Below are positions 1 through 6,545 of a stretch of 8,240 bases of DNA, in pieces. Source of the stretch: Planctomycetota bacterium (GTDB lineage Bacteria > Planctomycetota > MHYJ01 > JACPRB01); NCBI GenBank assembly GCA_016200125.1, contig JACQFK010000593.1, forward strand, positions 1 through 8,240, in the 5' to 3' direction. Position 1 is the first letter of the stretch. Each line of letters opens with the position of its first letter. The notes below the pieces were generated by a model. That model saw only the letters and a program-made list of their open reading frames with translations. It did no database searches and was not told the origin of the DNA. Made by a program: the position numbers and the translations under genes.

Positions 1-1845
1 GTTGTTCTCGCGCGCCCCCTTGATCTCCACCGCGAGGTTGAGGTCGGCCTTGCGGCGCAGCGGCGGCAGCGGGATCTCCTCGGCCCCCGAGAAGTAGCGT
101 CCCGTGATCGAGCGCTTCTCCCCCATCAGGTCGGCCATCGTCCCCTGCGCGATGATCTCGCCGCCATGGAGGCCCGCGCCCGGGCCGACGTCCACCACGT
201 GGTCCGCCGCGTGGATCGTGTCCTCGTCGTGCTCCACGACGATCACCGTGTTCCCCAGGTCCCTCAGCTTGAGCAGCGTGTCCAGGAGCCGCTTGTTGTC
301 CCGCTCGTGCAGGCCGATCGTCGGCTCGTCGAGGACGTAGCAGACGCCGACGAGGCCGCTGCCCACCTGTGAGGCCAGCCGGATCCGCTGGGCCTCGCCG
401 CCCGAGAGCGTGGAGCTCTTGCGGTCCAGCGTCAGGTAGGACAGGCCCACGTCGGTCAGGAACTGCAGCCGGTTGCGGACCTCCTTGAGGATGAGCTTCG
501 CGATGGCCTGCTCCTCCTTGTTGAGCGGCAGGTCGAGGAAGAACGCGCGCGCGGCCTCGATCGTCATCGAGGTCGCCTCGTGGATGTTCCGGCCGTTGAC
601 GAGGACCGAAAGCGCCTCGGGCTTGAGCCGTTTCCCGTTGCAGGCCAGGCAGGGGGTCTCGGTCATGTAGCCCATGATGCGCTGCTTGATGAACTCGCTC
701 TCGGTGACCTTGAAGCGGTGCATGAGGCTGGGCACCACGCCCTCGAACCAGAACTTCCACTTCTTCTCGTCCTCGGGCGAGGTCCCGTGCAGGAGGATGC
801 GGCGCTTGTCGGCGTCGATCTTCTCGAAGGAGGAGGCCGGCTTGACGCCGAACATCTCGGAGAACTCGCGGAGGCGGCGGTTGTAGCGGATGGTCATCCG
901 CTTTCCCAGCCGCCGCCAGGGCTCGATGGCGCCGTCGCGCAGCGCGACGGTCTTGTCGGGCACGATGAGGTCGTCGTCCAGCTCGAGGCGGGTCCCCAGG
1001 CCGTCGCAGGACCCGCAGGCGCCGTAGGGCGAGTTGAAGGAGAAGAGCCGCGGCTGGAGTTCGCCGAAGGAGACGCCGCAGAAGGCGCAGGCGTAGAGCG
1101 TGCTGAACAGCCGGTCCTCGCCGTTGCCGGTGACGACCATAAGCCCGTCGCCCAGCTTGAGCGCGGTCTCCACGGAGTCGGCCAGGCGGCGCCGGACCGC
1201 CGGCTTCTCGAGCGTGATGCGGTCGACGACCGCCTCGATCTCGTGCTTCTTGTTCTTGTCGAGCGTCAGGACGTCCTTGAGCTCCTGGACCTCGCCGTCC
1301 ACGCGCACGCGGACGTAGCCCTCCCGGCGGACCCGCTCGAAGACGTCCTTGTGGGTGCCCTTCTTGCCCCGGATCAGCGGCGCCAGCAGCGCGATCTTGA
1401 TCCCGTCGGGCCAGTCCATCAGGTGCTCGATGATCTGTTCGGCGGTCTGCTGGGTGATCGGGCGGCCGCACTTGTAGCACTGGGGCTTCCCGATGCGGGC
1501 GTAGAGCAGGCGGAGGTAGTCGTAGATCTCGGTGTTCGTGGCGACCGTCGACCGCGGCGTCGCGTGGCCCTGCCGCTGCTCGATCGAGATGGTCGGCGGC
1601 AGGCCCTCGATCGACTCGACGTCGGGCTTCTGCATCTGCTCGAGGAACTGCCGGGCGTAGGCCGAGAGCGACTCGACGTAGCGCCGCTGCCCCTCCGCGT
1701 AGATGGTGTCGAAGGCCAGGGACGACTTGCCCGAGCCGGAGAGGCCGGTCACGACGATGAACTTGTCGCGCGGGAGGTCGACGTCGACGTTCTTGAGGTT
1801 GTGCTCCCTCGCGCCCCGGATGGTGATGGTCGCTTTCGGTGCCAT
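1..1845 (-). CDS. uvrA: UvrABC excinuclease subunit A (partial, C-terminus beyond window)
   Basis: UvrA is the ABC-type ATPase that recognises DNA damage and loads UvrB in nucleotide excision repair, acting in the cytoplasm on DNA. The visible 615 residues hold the first ATPase half: Walker [10 protein letters not shown] at residues 34-42 (Lys40), the UvrA-typical run [13 protein letters not shown], a CxxC at 123/126, the CxxC-CxxC zinc finger (Cys253, 256, 277, 280), a further CxxC at 399/402, the ABC signature LSGGEAQ at 480-486, Walker B with Asp506-Glu507 and the H-loop His539. The frame is open to the window edge, where it has just entered the second ATPase domain (KGARENN). Family members are usually about 930-950 residues, so roughly a third is missing because of the window boundary, not because of damage. 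The ATG at 1845 gives the normal family N-terminus. It has no Shine-Dalgarno sequence; an extended -10-like element lies 15 bases upstream. It follows the membrane protein gene on the same strand, 178 bases away. Confidence 0.97.
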   Translation of the reverse strand, partial: MAPKATITIRGAREHNLKNVDVDLPRDKFIVVTGLSGSGKSSLAFDTIYAEGQRRYVESLSAYARQFLEQMQKPDVESIEGLPPTISIEQRQGHATPRSTVATNTEIYDYLRLLYARIGKPQCYKCGRPITQQTAEQIIEHLMDWPDGIKIALLAPLIRGKKGTHKDVFERVRREGYVRVRVDGEVQELKDVLTLDKNKKHEIEAVVDRITLEKPAVRRRLADSVETALKLGDGLMVVTGNGEDRLFSTLYACAFCGVSFGELQPRLFSFNSPYGACGSCDGLGTRLELDDDLIVPDKTVALRDGAIEPWRRLGKRMTIRYNRRLREFSEMFGVKPASSFEKIDADKRRILLHGTSPEDEKKWKFWFEGVVPSLMHRFKVTESEFIKQRIMGYMTETPCLACNGKRLKPEALSVLVNGRNIHEATSMTIEAARAFFLDLPLNKEEQAIAKLILKEVRNRLQFLTDVGLSYLTLDRKSSTLSGGEAQRIRLASQVGSGLVGVCYVLDEPTIGLHERDNKRLLDTLLKLRDLGNTVIVVEHDEDTIHAADHVVDVGPGAGLHGGEIIAQGTMADLMGEKRSITGRYFSGAEEIPLPPLRRKADLNLAVEIKGARENN

Positions 1846-1860
1846 AAAGTGGAACGGGCG

Positions 1861-1869
1861 ATTGTAGCA
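1861..1869 (-). promoter_or_regulatory. Possible extended -10 element for uvrA
   Basis: Read on the minus strand, the bases are TGCTACAAT, a good match to an extended -10 (TGnTATAAT). The hexamer ends 15 bases before the uvrA ATG, so transcription would begin about 8-9 bases before the start codon and leave no room for a Shine-Dalgarno sequence. No convincing -35 hexamer is visible, because the upstream DNA is the AT-richer repeat. The call rests only on motif match and position. Confidence 0.4.
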
Positions 1870-1883
1870 CCGGGAGGGAAAAT

Positions 1884-2017
1884 CGAAAACCGAAAATCGA
1901 AAATCGGAGGGAGGGCCCTCCCCGGCGGGTTCGGCGGCGCGCACGTGCCGCCGATGGGCTTCTCGAAAGGAAGAGGCTCCCGGCCCGTTTTTTTCGATTT
2001 CCGATTTCCGGTTTTCG
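1884..2017. repeat. Intergenic inverted repeat with AT-richer 23-bp arms
   Basis: The left arm (1884-1906) and the reverse complement of the right arm (1995-2017) agree at 21 of 23 positions. Each arm is built from short units of the type CGAAAAC/TCG. The arms enclose 88 GC-rich bases holding the palindrome GAGGGCCCTC (1911-1920) and a 7-bp stem, CGGCGGC at 1932-1938 with GCCGCCG at 1947-1953. The element fills most of the 178-base gap between the stop of the membrane protein gene and the uvrA start. Its AT-rich arms contrast with the flanking coding DNA. There is no U-tract in the downstream orientation, so a classical intrinsic terminator is not supported. It may be a dispersed non-coding repeat; the rest of the genome would be needed to show that. 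Confidence 0.65.
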
Positions 2018-2023
2018 CCGCCC

Positions 2024-3493
2024 TCAGGCGGGCGATTTGCCCGGCGCGGGCGCCGGATTCACGGTCCCGGCTGTCCCCGGATTCGGGAGGCCGGATTCCG
2101 GAGCCCGCTTCGCCGCCAGTTCGCGGAGCGTCACCGTGGAGAGCGGCCCCATCGCCTCGGCTTCCGCCCGGTCGATCAGATCGTAGAGCGGCTTCGCCGC
2201 GGGCGACGAGGGAAGCGTCGCCTCGTCCCCGTAGCTGCGGACCGCCGCCAGCACGTCGCGGGCGGTCAGGACCCCCGGGTCGCGCGAGGGCAGGTAGCCC
2301 GGATCCTTCCGGTCGGGAAGGGTCACGGAACGGAGGATCCCCTGGGAGGCAAGCTCGTAAAGGATCTCGTTGACGTGGCGCACCGGCGAGTTGAGGGTCG
2401 TCGCCACCTCCTCGCCCGCCGGGGGCCGGTCGCCGCGGATGAAGGGCCGGATCACCTCGACGCAGACGACGAGCGCGAGCCGGTCGCGGTCGGCCGCGCT
2501 GAGCCGCGTCTGCTCGATCTCCCGCTTGTAGGTGTTGACGTGCTGAGCCGCGAAGGCCACCTCCGCGCCGAAGAGGACGATGATCCAGCTCAGGTAGACC
2601 CAGAGGAGGAAGATCGGGATCGTGCCCAGCGAGCCGTAGAACTTGTAGTTGCTGCTCATCACGTGGGCGTTGTACCAGAAGTAGACGGACTTCATCCCCT
2701 CCCAGGCGGTCCCCGAGACCAGCGCCCCGATCAGCGCCGCGCCCGGATGGACCCGCGTGTTCGGCATGAAGATATAGAAGCCCGTGAACATGATCCAGGC
2801 GACCACGTAGGGCGTAAGCATCAGCGTCGCCGTCCCGAAGTAGGGCACGTTCTTCGTGAGCCAGCCGTAGAGCCAGTTGCTCTGGACGAATCCCGTCATC
2901 GAGAGCGACGCGGCCAGCAGGATGGGGCTGACCGTGAGGAAGGTCCAGTAGACGGTGAAGCGGCGCAGGAACGTCCGCGGCGCCTTGATGCCCCAGATGC
3001 GGTTGAAGACCTTCTCGATCGACGTGAGGAGCGAGAGCGACGTGTAGAGCAGCGCGATGAAGCCCACCACGCCGATCGCCGTCGCGTTGACGTTGTTGAT
3101 GAACGCGTCGATCTGCTTGCCGACGTCCGCGCCGCCCTCGCCGGCGCCGTCCGGGCCGCCCCCGACCTTCGGCAGGATGCTCTCCAGCAGGAAGCGCTGG
3201 ACCTTGCCTCCCACGTTCGAGAAGCCGCCCACCCCCTTCACCACCGCCAGCATGACGACCAGCAGGGGCACGAGCGCGAAGATCACCTGGTAGGTGAGCG
3301 CGGCGGACAGCATGAAGACGTCGCTCTTGATGAAGCCTTCGATGATGAGCACGGCCATCCGCAGCGCGCGGTAGAGGAAGCGCGGGCCGCGCTGCTCGGG
3401 GAGGTGGAGCCAGAGGTCCCGCTTGACGAAGGTCTGCGCCCGCGAGAAGTGGCCGCGCAGCCGGCCCACCAGGCCCGGATGGCTTTCCTGCAC
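2024..3493 (-). CDS. YihY/BrkB (UPF0761) family inner-membrane protein with extra C-terminal domain
   Basis: This 489-residue protein belongs to the YihY/virulence factor BrkB family, once mislabelled ribonuclease BN; the molecular function is not settled. The family core is seen at about residues 45-320: a first membrane segment around 44-54, the family motif SAALTYQVIFALVPLL at 63-78, and hydrophobic segments near 138-157, 181-199, 219-243, 250-270 and 286-316, making about six helices. A cytoplasmic tail follows (about 330-489), where residues 333-390 look like a winged-helix fold (helix, helix, VRHVNEILYELASQGIL, then a short strand region); the last 25 residues are Ala/Pro-rich. The start is GTG at 3493, with an in-frame TAA three codons upstream, so the frame cannot begin earlier. 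No Shine-Dalgarno sequence is seen, but a -10-like element lies 8 bases before the GTG. It is transcribed divergently from the alpha-oxoamine synthase gene. Confidence is high for family, low for function. Confidence 0.9.
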   Translation of the reverse strand: MQESHPGLVGRLRGHFSRAQTFVKRDLWLHLPEQRGPRFLYRALRMAVLIIEGFIKSDVFMLSAALTYQVIFALVPLLVVMLAVVKGVGGFSNVGGKVQRFLLESILPKVGGGPDGAGEGGADVGKQIDAFINNVNATAIGVVGFIALLYTSLSLLTSIEKVFNRIWGIKAPRTFLRRFTVYWTFLTVSPILLAASLSMTGFVQSNWLYGWLTKNVPYFGTATLMLTPYVVAWIMFTGFYIFMPNTRVHPGAALIGALVSGTAWEGMKSVYFWYNAHVMSSNYKFYGSLGTIPIFLLWVYLSWIIVLFGAEVAFAAQHVNTYKREIEQTRLSAADRDRLALVVCVEVIRPFIRGDRPPAGEEVATTLNSPVRHVNEILYELASQGILRSVTLPDRKDPGYLPSRDPGVLTARDVLAAVRSYGDEATLPSSPAAKPLYDLIDRAEAEAMGPLSTVTLRELAAKRAPESGLPNPGTAGTVNPAPAPGKSPA

Positions 3494-3501
3494 GGCGTGA
3501 G

Positions 3502-3510
3502 TTTATCACA
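3502..3510 (-). promoter_or_regulatory. Possible extended -10 element for the YihY-family gene
   Basis: On the minus strand the bases read TGTGATAAA, resembling an extended -10 (TGn plus GATAAA, 4 of 6 matches to TATAAT). It ends 8 bases before the GTG start, so the transcript would begin at or next to the start codon, as in leaderless mRNAs. No -35 match is visible upstream. The local AT content stands out against the GC-rich surroundings. Confidence 0.35.
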
Positions 3511-3541
3511 ATCGCCGCGGGCGCGCCTCCTCGTTTTACAC

Positions 3542-3569
3542 TTGCCTTACCCCCCGGAAGGGGTAGAAT
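3542..3569 (+). promoter_or_regulatory. Possible promoter with overlapping dyad for the oxoamine synthase operon
   Basis: A -35-like TTGCCT (3542-3547) and a -10-like TAGAAT (3564-3569) are separated by 16 bases; transcription would start about 4-5 bases before the ATG at 3581. The spacer holds a perfect 6-bp dyad, TACCCC (3548-3553) and GGGGTA (3560-3565), which runs into the -10 hexamer and could be an operator. The GGAAGGGG run is 17 bases from the ATG, too far for an efficient ribosome site and probably upstream of the transcription start. The whole divergent region with the YihY-family gene is only 87 bases. Confidence 0.4.
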
Positions 3570-3580
3570 CGGCCCCCGAG

Positions 3581-4786
3581 ATGGCCCAAGCCCGCACCGA
3601 CATCTTCCAGAAGTGCCACAACTACACCCGGTACAAGGAGGCCGTGGCCGCGGGCCTCTACCCCTACTTCAAGGCGATCGAGTCCGGCGCCGACGCCGAG
3701 GTCATGATCAAGGGCAAGAAGATGATCATGATCGGCTCGAACAACTACCTCGGTCTCACCACCCATCCGAAGGTCAAGGAGGCCGGGATCAAGGCGATCG
3801 AGAAGTACGGCAGCGGCTGCACCGGCTCGCGCTTCCTCAACGGCACCCTCGACATCCACGAGGAGTTGGAGCACCGGCTCGCCAAGTTCGTCCGCAAGGA
3901 GAAGGCCCTGCTCTTCTCCACCGGCTTCCAGACGAACCTGGGCACGATCTCCGTCCTCGTCGGCAAGGACGACGTCATCCTCTGCGACCGGATGAACCAC
4001 GCGTCGATCATCGACGGCTGCCGGCTCGCCTTCGGCCGCACGATCAAGTTCAAGCACAACGACATCGAGGACCTGGCCCGCATCCTCGACTCGGTGGAGA
4101 TGGAGGAGTCGAACGGTTCGATCCTCGTCATCACCGAGGGCGTCTACTCCATGGAGGGCGACCTGGGCATCCTGCCCCAGATCACCCGGCTCAAGAAGCG
4201 CTACGGCTTCCGCGTCCTCCTCGACGACGCCCACGGCATGGGCTACATGGGCCCGAACGGCCGCTCGACGGCCGAGCACTTCGGCGTGGAGAAGGACACC
4301 GACCTCATCATGGGGACCTTCTCCAAGTCCTTCGCCTCGCTGGGCGGCTTCGTCGCGGGCGAGGGCGACGTCATCGACTACATCAAGCACAACGCCCGCG
4401 CGCTCATCTTCTCCGCCTCGATGCCTCCCTCGGCCGTCGCCACGGTCCTGGCCGCCCTCGACATCATGGAGAAGGAGCCGCAGCACCGCGAGCACCTTTG
4501 GCGGAACGTCCGCAAGATGCAGTCCGCCTACCGCGACCTCGGATTCAACATCGGCGGGACGCAGTCGCCCGTCGTGCCCATCATCATCGGCGACTTCGAA
4601 AAAACCCTCGTCTTCTGGAAGGAGCTGTTCGAGGCCGGCGTGTTCGCGAATCCCATCGTTTCCCCGGCGGTTCCGCCCGACATGTGCCTCCTGCGCACCA
4701 GCTACATGGCGACGCACACCGACGAGGAGCTGGACCGGGTGATCGAGATCATGGAGAAGATAGGCAAAAAACTCGGAGTCATCTGA
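3581..4786 (+). CDS. PLP-dependent alpha-oxoamine synthase, serine palmitoyltransferase-like
   Basis: This 401-residue cytoplasmic enzyme belongs to the alpha-oxoamine synthases, which condense an amino acid with an acyl thioester and release CO2 (serine palmitoyltransferase, AONS/BioF, Kbl, ALAS). Visible features in order: SNNYLGL (53-59), GSGCTGSRFLNGT (77-89), DRMNHASIIDG with PLP-stacking His140, DDAHGMG with Asp215 and His218, the PLP lysine Lys249 in GTFSKSFASLGGF, the segment HNARALIFSASMPPS (270-284), and Arg372 in the C-terminal domain, expected to bind the substrate carboxylate. The GTFSKS context and the HNAR-IFSAS segment look more like serine palmitoyltransferases, including the Bacteroides type, than like BioF or Kbl; this is recognition from memory, not a computed comparison. 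ATG 3581 is chosen because the frame upstream is only antisense of the divergent gene. It heads a three-gene unit with an acyltransferase-like gene, which supports a sphingoid-base role. Alternative: another oxoamine synthase specificity. Confidence 0.88.
   Translation: MAQARTDIFQKCHNYTRYKEAVAAGLYPYFKAIESGADAEVMIKGKKMIMIGSNNYLGLTTHPKVKEAGIKAIEKYGSGCTGSRFLNGTLDIHEELEHRLAKFVRKEKALLFSTGFQTNLGTISVLVGKDDVILCDRMNHASIIDGCRLAFGRTIKFKHNDIEDLARILDSVEMEESNGSILVITEGVYSMEGDLGILPQITRLKKRYGFRVLLDDAHGMGYMGPNGRSTAEHFGVEKDTDLIMGTFSKSFASLGGFVAGEGDVIDYIKHNARALIFSASMPPSAVATVLAALDIMEKEPQHREHLWRNVRKMQSAYRDLGFNIGGTQSPVVPIIIGDFEKTLVFWKELFEAGVFANPIVSPAVPPDMCLLRTSYMATHTDEELDRVIEIMEKIGKKLGVI
4775..4778 (+). promoter_or_regulatory. 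Ribosome binding site of the zinc-ribbon gene
   Basis: GGAG lies inside the last codons of the oxoamine synthase gene, 9 bases before the ATG at 4788, a normal Shine-Dalgarno spacing. With the TGACATG junction, in which stop and start are one base apart, it fixes the start and points to translational coupling. It contrasts with the first genes of the transcription units, which have no such site. Confidence 0.5.
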
Positions 4787-4787
4787 C

Positions 4788-5294
4788 ATGCCCGAGGGGA
4801 CCTGGAAGTGCTCGAAGTGCGGGCAGATCTACTCCCTCGCCGAACCCTCCTGCTCGGTCTGCCACCTCACCCGGGAGAACCGCCACATTATCGGCAGGAT
4901 CGAGCCCGTCCGCTCGCCCAAGCCGCCGCCGGAGACGGTCGAGGTCCCCTTCCCCTTCTTCATCAAGGAGGCGCGCTTCAACCTCCCGCTGGACAAGGGC
5001 GCGGTCTGGTCGAGCGGAACCGTCGTGGCAACCGCGGACGGATTCTTCCTGCTCACCGACAAGGACGGCCTCGACGGGGCGGCCCTGGCGGAGCAACCCC
5101 CCGCGGCCGCCGGCCCGGTCGGACCGCTCTCGATCTTCGTGCCCCGGAGCGTCATCACCCGCATCGTCCACCACCGCCTCACCGGCGAGTTCATGGAGCT
5201 CAACGGCCGCCAGAAGATCCCGCTCCGCCTCAGCACCACCGGCTGGGGCGACCTGGACGTGATCTGCGACCAGCTGGGGATCAACCGGTCATGA
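4788..5294 (+). CDS. Unrecognised zinc-ribbon protein between oxoamine synthase and acyltransferase
   Basis: The product (168 residues) is not one I recognise. The N-terminus has two CxxC pairs (Cys8/11 and Cys22/25), ten residues apart, a rubredoxin-like zinc ribbon that should bind one metal ion. A Pro-rich linker (about 40-56) follows. The C-terminal part (about 58-168) alternates hydrophobic and polar stretches, GTVVATADGFFLLTDKDG at 77-94 and PRSVITRIVHHRLTGEFMEL at 119-138, and ends in a probable helix (GDLDVICDQLGI). This pattern resembles a small beta-barrel of PH/GRAM-like type, but that is a weak inference. There is no signal peptide or membrane segment, so it should be cytoplasmic. 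Its ATG is one base after the upstream stop, its TGA overlaps the next ATG (ATGA), and a GGAG sits 9 bases upstream. The tight packing suggests a partner or regulator of the flanking enzymes. No function can be assigned. Confidence 0.88.
   Translation: MPEGTWKCSKCGQIYSLAEPSCSVCHLTRENRHIIGRIEPVRSPKPPPETVEVPFPFFIKEARFNLPLDKGAVWSSGTVVATADGFFLLTDKDGLDGAALAEQPPAAAGPVGPLSIFVPRSVITRIVHHRLTGEFMELNGRQKIPLRLSTTGWGDLDVICDQLGINRS
5276..5280 (+). promoter_or_regulatory. Weak ribosome binding site of the acyltransferase-like gene
   Basis: GGGGA ends 10 bases before the ATG at 5291, within the end of the zinc-ribbon gene. It is a poor Shine-Dalgarno match at a plausible distance. The ATGA overlap of start and stop makes reinitiation by terminating ribosomes likely and supports this start. 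Confidence 0.3.
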
Positions 5295-6406
5295 ACCTCG
5301 TCGCCGTGTCCGGGAAAGCCCAGCTCGACCAGTTCATCCGGATGCCCTTCCGGCTCTACAAGGACGACACGAAGTGGGTCCCGCCGCTGGTCTCGGCGGA
5401 GCACAAGATGATGGACCCGGAGCGGAACCCCTTCTACGACCACTCCGAGGCGGTCCACTTCCTCATGGAGCACGAGGGGCGCCTCGTGGGCCGCATCTCG
5501 GCGATCGACAACAAGCTCCACAACCAGGTGCAGAACCAGAAGACCGGCTTCTGGGGCTACTTCGAGAGCGAGAACGATCCCGCGATCTCCGCCGGGCTCT
5601 TCGACGCTGCGGCCGACTGGCTTCGCAAGCGCGGCCTCACGCGGATGCTGGGACCCGTCAACCCGTCGATCAATGACCCCTGCGGCCTCCTGGTCGAGGG
5701 CTTCGAATGGTCCCCCTTCGTCCTGATGACCTACAACCCGCGCTACTACGCAGGGCTCGTCGAGCGGTCCGGCTTCACGAAGGCGATGGACCTGATCGCC
5801 TACATCCTGACGCGGCAGGACATGGACCGCGAGCGCATCGACCGGGTCGCCACGCTGATCCGCAAGCGCTCGAAGGCCACGATCCGCCACTTCGACATGT
5901 CCAAGCTCGACCGCGAGCTGGAGATCATCAAGGACGTCTACAACGACGCCTGGGAGAAGAACTGGGGCTTCGTCCCCATGACGGAGGCGGAGGTGCGCTT
6001 CCAGGCGGACGACCTCAAGGCGATCCTGCTTCCCGAGTTCGCCTACGTCGCCGAGGTCGAAGGCCGCCCGGTCGGCTTCGCCTTCGCGCTCCCCGACATC
6101 AACCTGATCCTGAAGAAATGCAACGGCTCCCTGCTGCCCTTCGGCTGGTGGCACTTCCTGAAGTTCAACCTCCGAAGCAAGATCAAGACCCTCCGCCTGG
6201 TGGCGCTCGGCCTGCGCAAGGCCTACCACACCTCGGGCATCGGCACGCTCTTCTACAAGAAGGTCATCGAGGAGGGCCTGGCGCGCAACTACACGGCCGC
6301 GGAATGCTCCTGGATCCTGGAGAACAACGACCTGATGAACCGGCCCATCCAGCAGATGGGCGGGAAGAGGTACAAGACCTACCGGCTGTACGAAAAACCC
6401 ATCTAA
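5291..6406 (+). CDS. GNAT-fold N-acyltransferase-like protein (candidate ceramide-synthase-type)
   Basis: This 371-residue cytoplasmic protein appears to hold two GNAT-like halves. The N-terminal half (about 1-170) contains EGRLVGRISAIDN (62-74), a helix-rich middle and a distinctive conserved-looking run around 121-150 (GPVNPSINDPCGLLVEG, then MTYNPRYY). The C-terminal half (about 195-371) shows a clear GNAT core: a strand with EFAYVAEVEGRPVGFAFALPD (split around residues 249-269), the acyl-CoA binding turn SGIGTLFYKKVIEEG at 315-329 (reduced R/QxxGxG motif), and the motif-B region SWILENNDLMNRPIQQMGG (340-358). Tandem GNAT folds are typical of N-acyltransferases that use large acyl donors or acceptors. 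As I recall, the bacterial ceramide synthase of Caulobacter is also an acyl-CoA N-acyltransferase-superfamily protein encoded near serine palmitoyltransferase; with the neighbour at 3581 this suggests N-acylation of a sphingoid base. The fold is well supported; the substrate is inferred. The start overlaps the preceding stop (ATGA). Confidence 0.87.
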   Translation: MNLVAVSGKAQLDQFIRMPFRLYKDDTKWVPPLVSAEHKMMDPERNPFYDHSEAVHFLMEHEGRLVGRISAIDNKLHNQVQNQKTGFWGYFESENDPAISAGLFDAAADWLRKRGLTRMLGPVNPSINDPCGLLVEGFEWSPFVLMTYNPRYYAGLVERSGFTKAMDLIAYILTRQDMDRERIDRVATLIRKRSKATIRHFDMSKLDRELEIIKDVYNDAWEKNWGFVPMTEAEVRFQADDLKAILLPEFAYVAEVEGRPVGFAFALPDINLILKKCNGSLLPFGWWHFLKFNLRSKIKTLRLVALGLRKAYHTSGIGTLFYKKVIEEGLARNYTAAECSWILENNDLMNRPIQQMGGKRYKTYRLYEKPI

Positions 6407-6536
6407 GTGGGTCCAACTGGCAACGTGAGCATCCGTTTCACCACCAAGGCACCAAGACACCAATTCTGAAAATGAAATCTTGGTGCCTCAGTGTCTTGGT
6501 GGTGAAACGGATGCTCACATTTCAAGTTGAACTCAC
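6407..6536. repeat. 130-bp imperfect palindromic element between convergent operons
   Basis: Two 57-base arms (6407-6463 and 6480-6536) match as inverted repeats at 48 of 57 positions around a 16-base loop (6464-6479). The middle of each arm is identical for 24 bases (6425-6448 region, starting GTGAGCATCCG). The inner part of the left arm is a short tandem series with period 8 (CACCAAGR, 6443-6463). The element starts at the base right after the acyltransferase stop codon and ends 9 bases before the stop of the convergent lipoprotein gene. It is AT-richer than its surroundings and encodes no credible protein. It looks like a dispersed REP/MITE-like intergenic element; CACCAAG-rich palindromes of this sort are, in my experience, common between genes in environmental genomes. 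A transcript in either direction would fold into a long hairpin, so it could separate the two operons, though no U-tract follows it. Confidence 0.85.
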
Positions 6537-6545
6537 CTGGAATCG

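Noticed and set aside
1932..1953. Intrinsic terminator for the YihY-family gene
   Set aside because: The 7-bp GC stem is real, but no T-tract follows it in the direction of transcription, so it is only noted within the repeat.
580..2373. Long plus-strand open frame (597 codons) opposite uvrA
   Set aside because: It is antisense to uvrA, whose frame holds Walker A, zinc-finger and ABC signature motifs; the antisense product is low-complexity, Arg/Leu/Asp-rich and runs through the intergenic repeat. It is a high-GC artefact.
1749..3509. 586-codon minus-strand frame overlapping the YihY-family gene
   Set aside because: It is another frame of the same strand, rich in Arg, Gly, Ala and Pro with no domain; the 489-residue frame has clear membrane helices and family motifs.
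2375..3580. 402-residue in-frame extension upstream of the oxoamine synthase
   Set aside because: It lies entirely antisense to the YihY-family gene and across the divergent promoter; the family N-terminus starts at the ATG at 3581.
3536..4789. 417-codon minus-strand frame opposite the oxoamine synthase
   Set aside because: Its product is a repetitive Asp/Val/Gly/Leu/Arg string, the usual complement of a GC-rich gene, and the plus-strand frame carries all PLP-enzyme motifs.
4808..5290. 161-residue N-terminal extension of the acyltransferase frame
   Set aside because: It overlaps the zinc-ribbon gene in another frame and is Arg/Pro-rich without structure; the ATGA start at 5291 fits operon spacing.
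6407..6545. Possible small peptide encoded in the palindrome
   Set aside because: Open frames through both arms exist only because the arms lack stops by chance; the symmetric inverted sequence explains the region better than coding.
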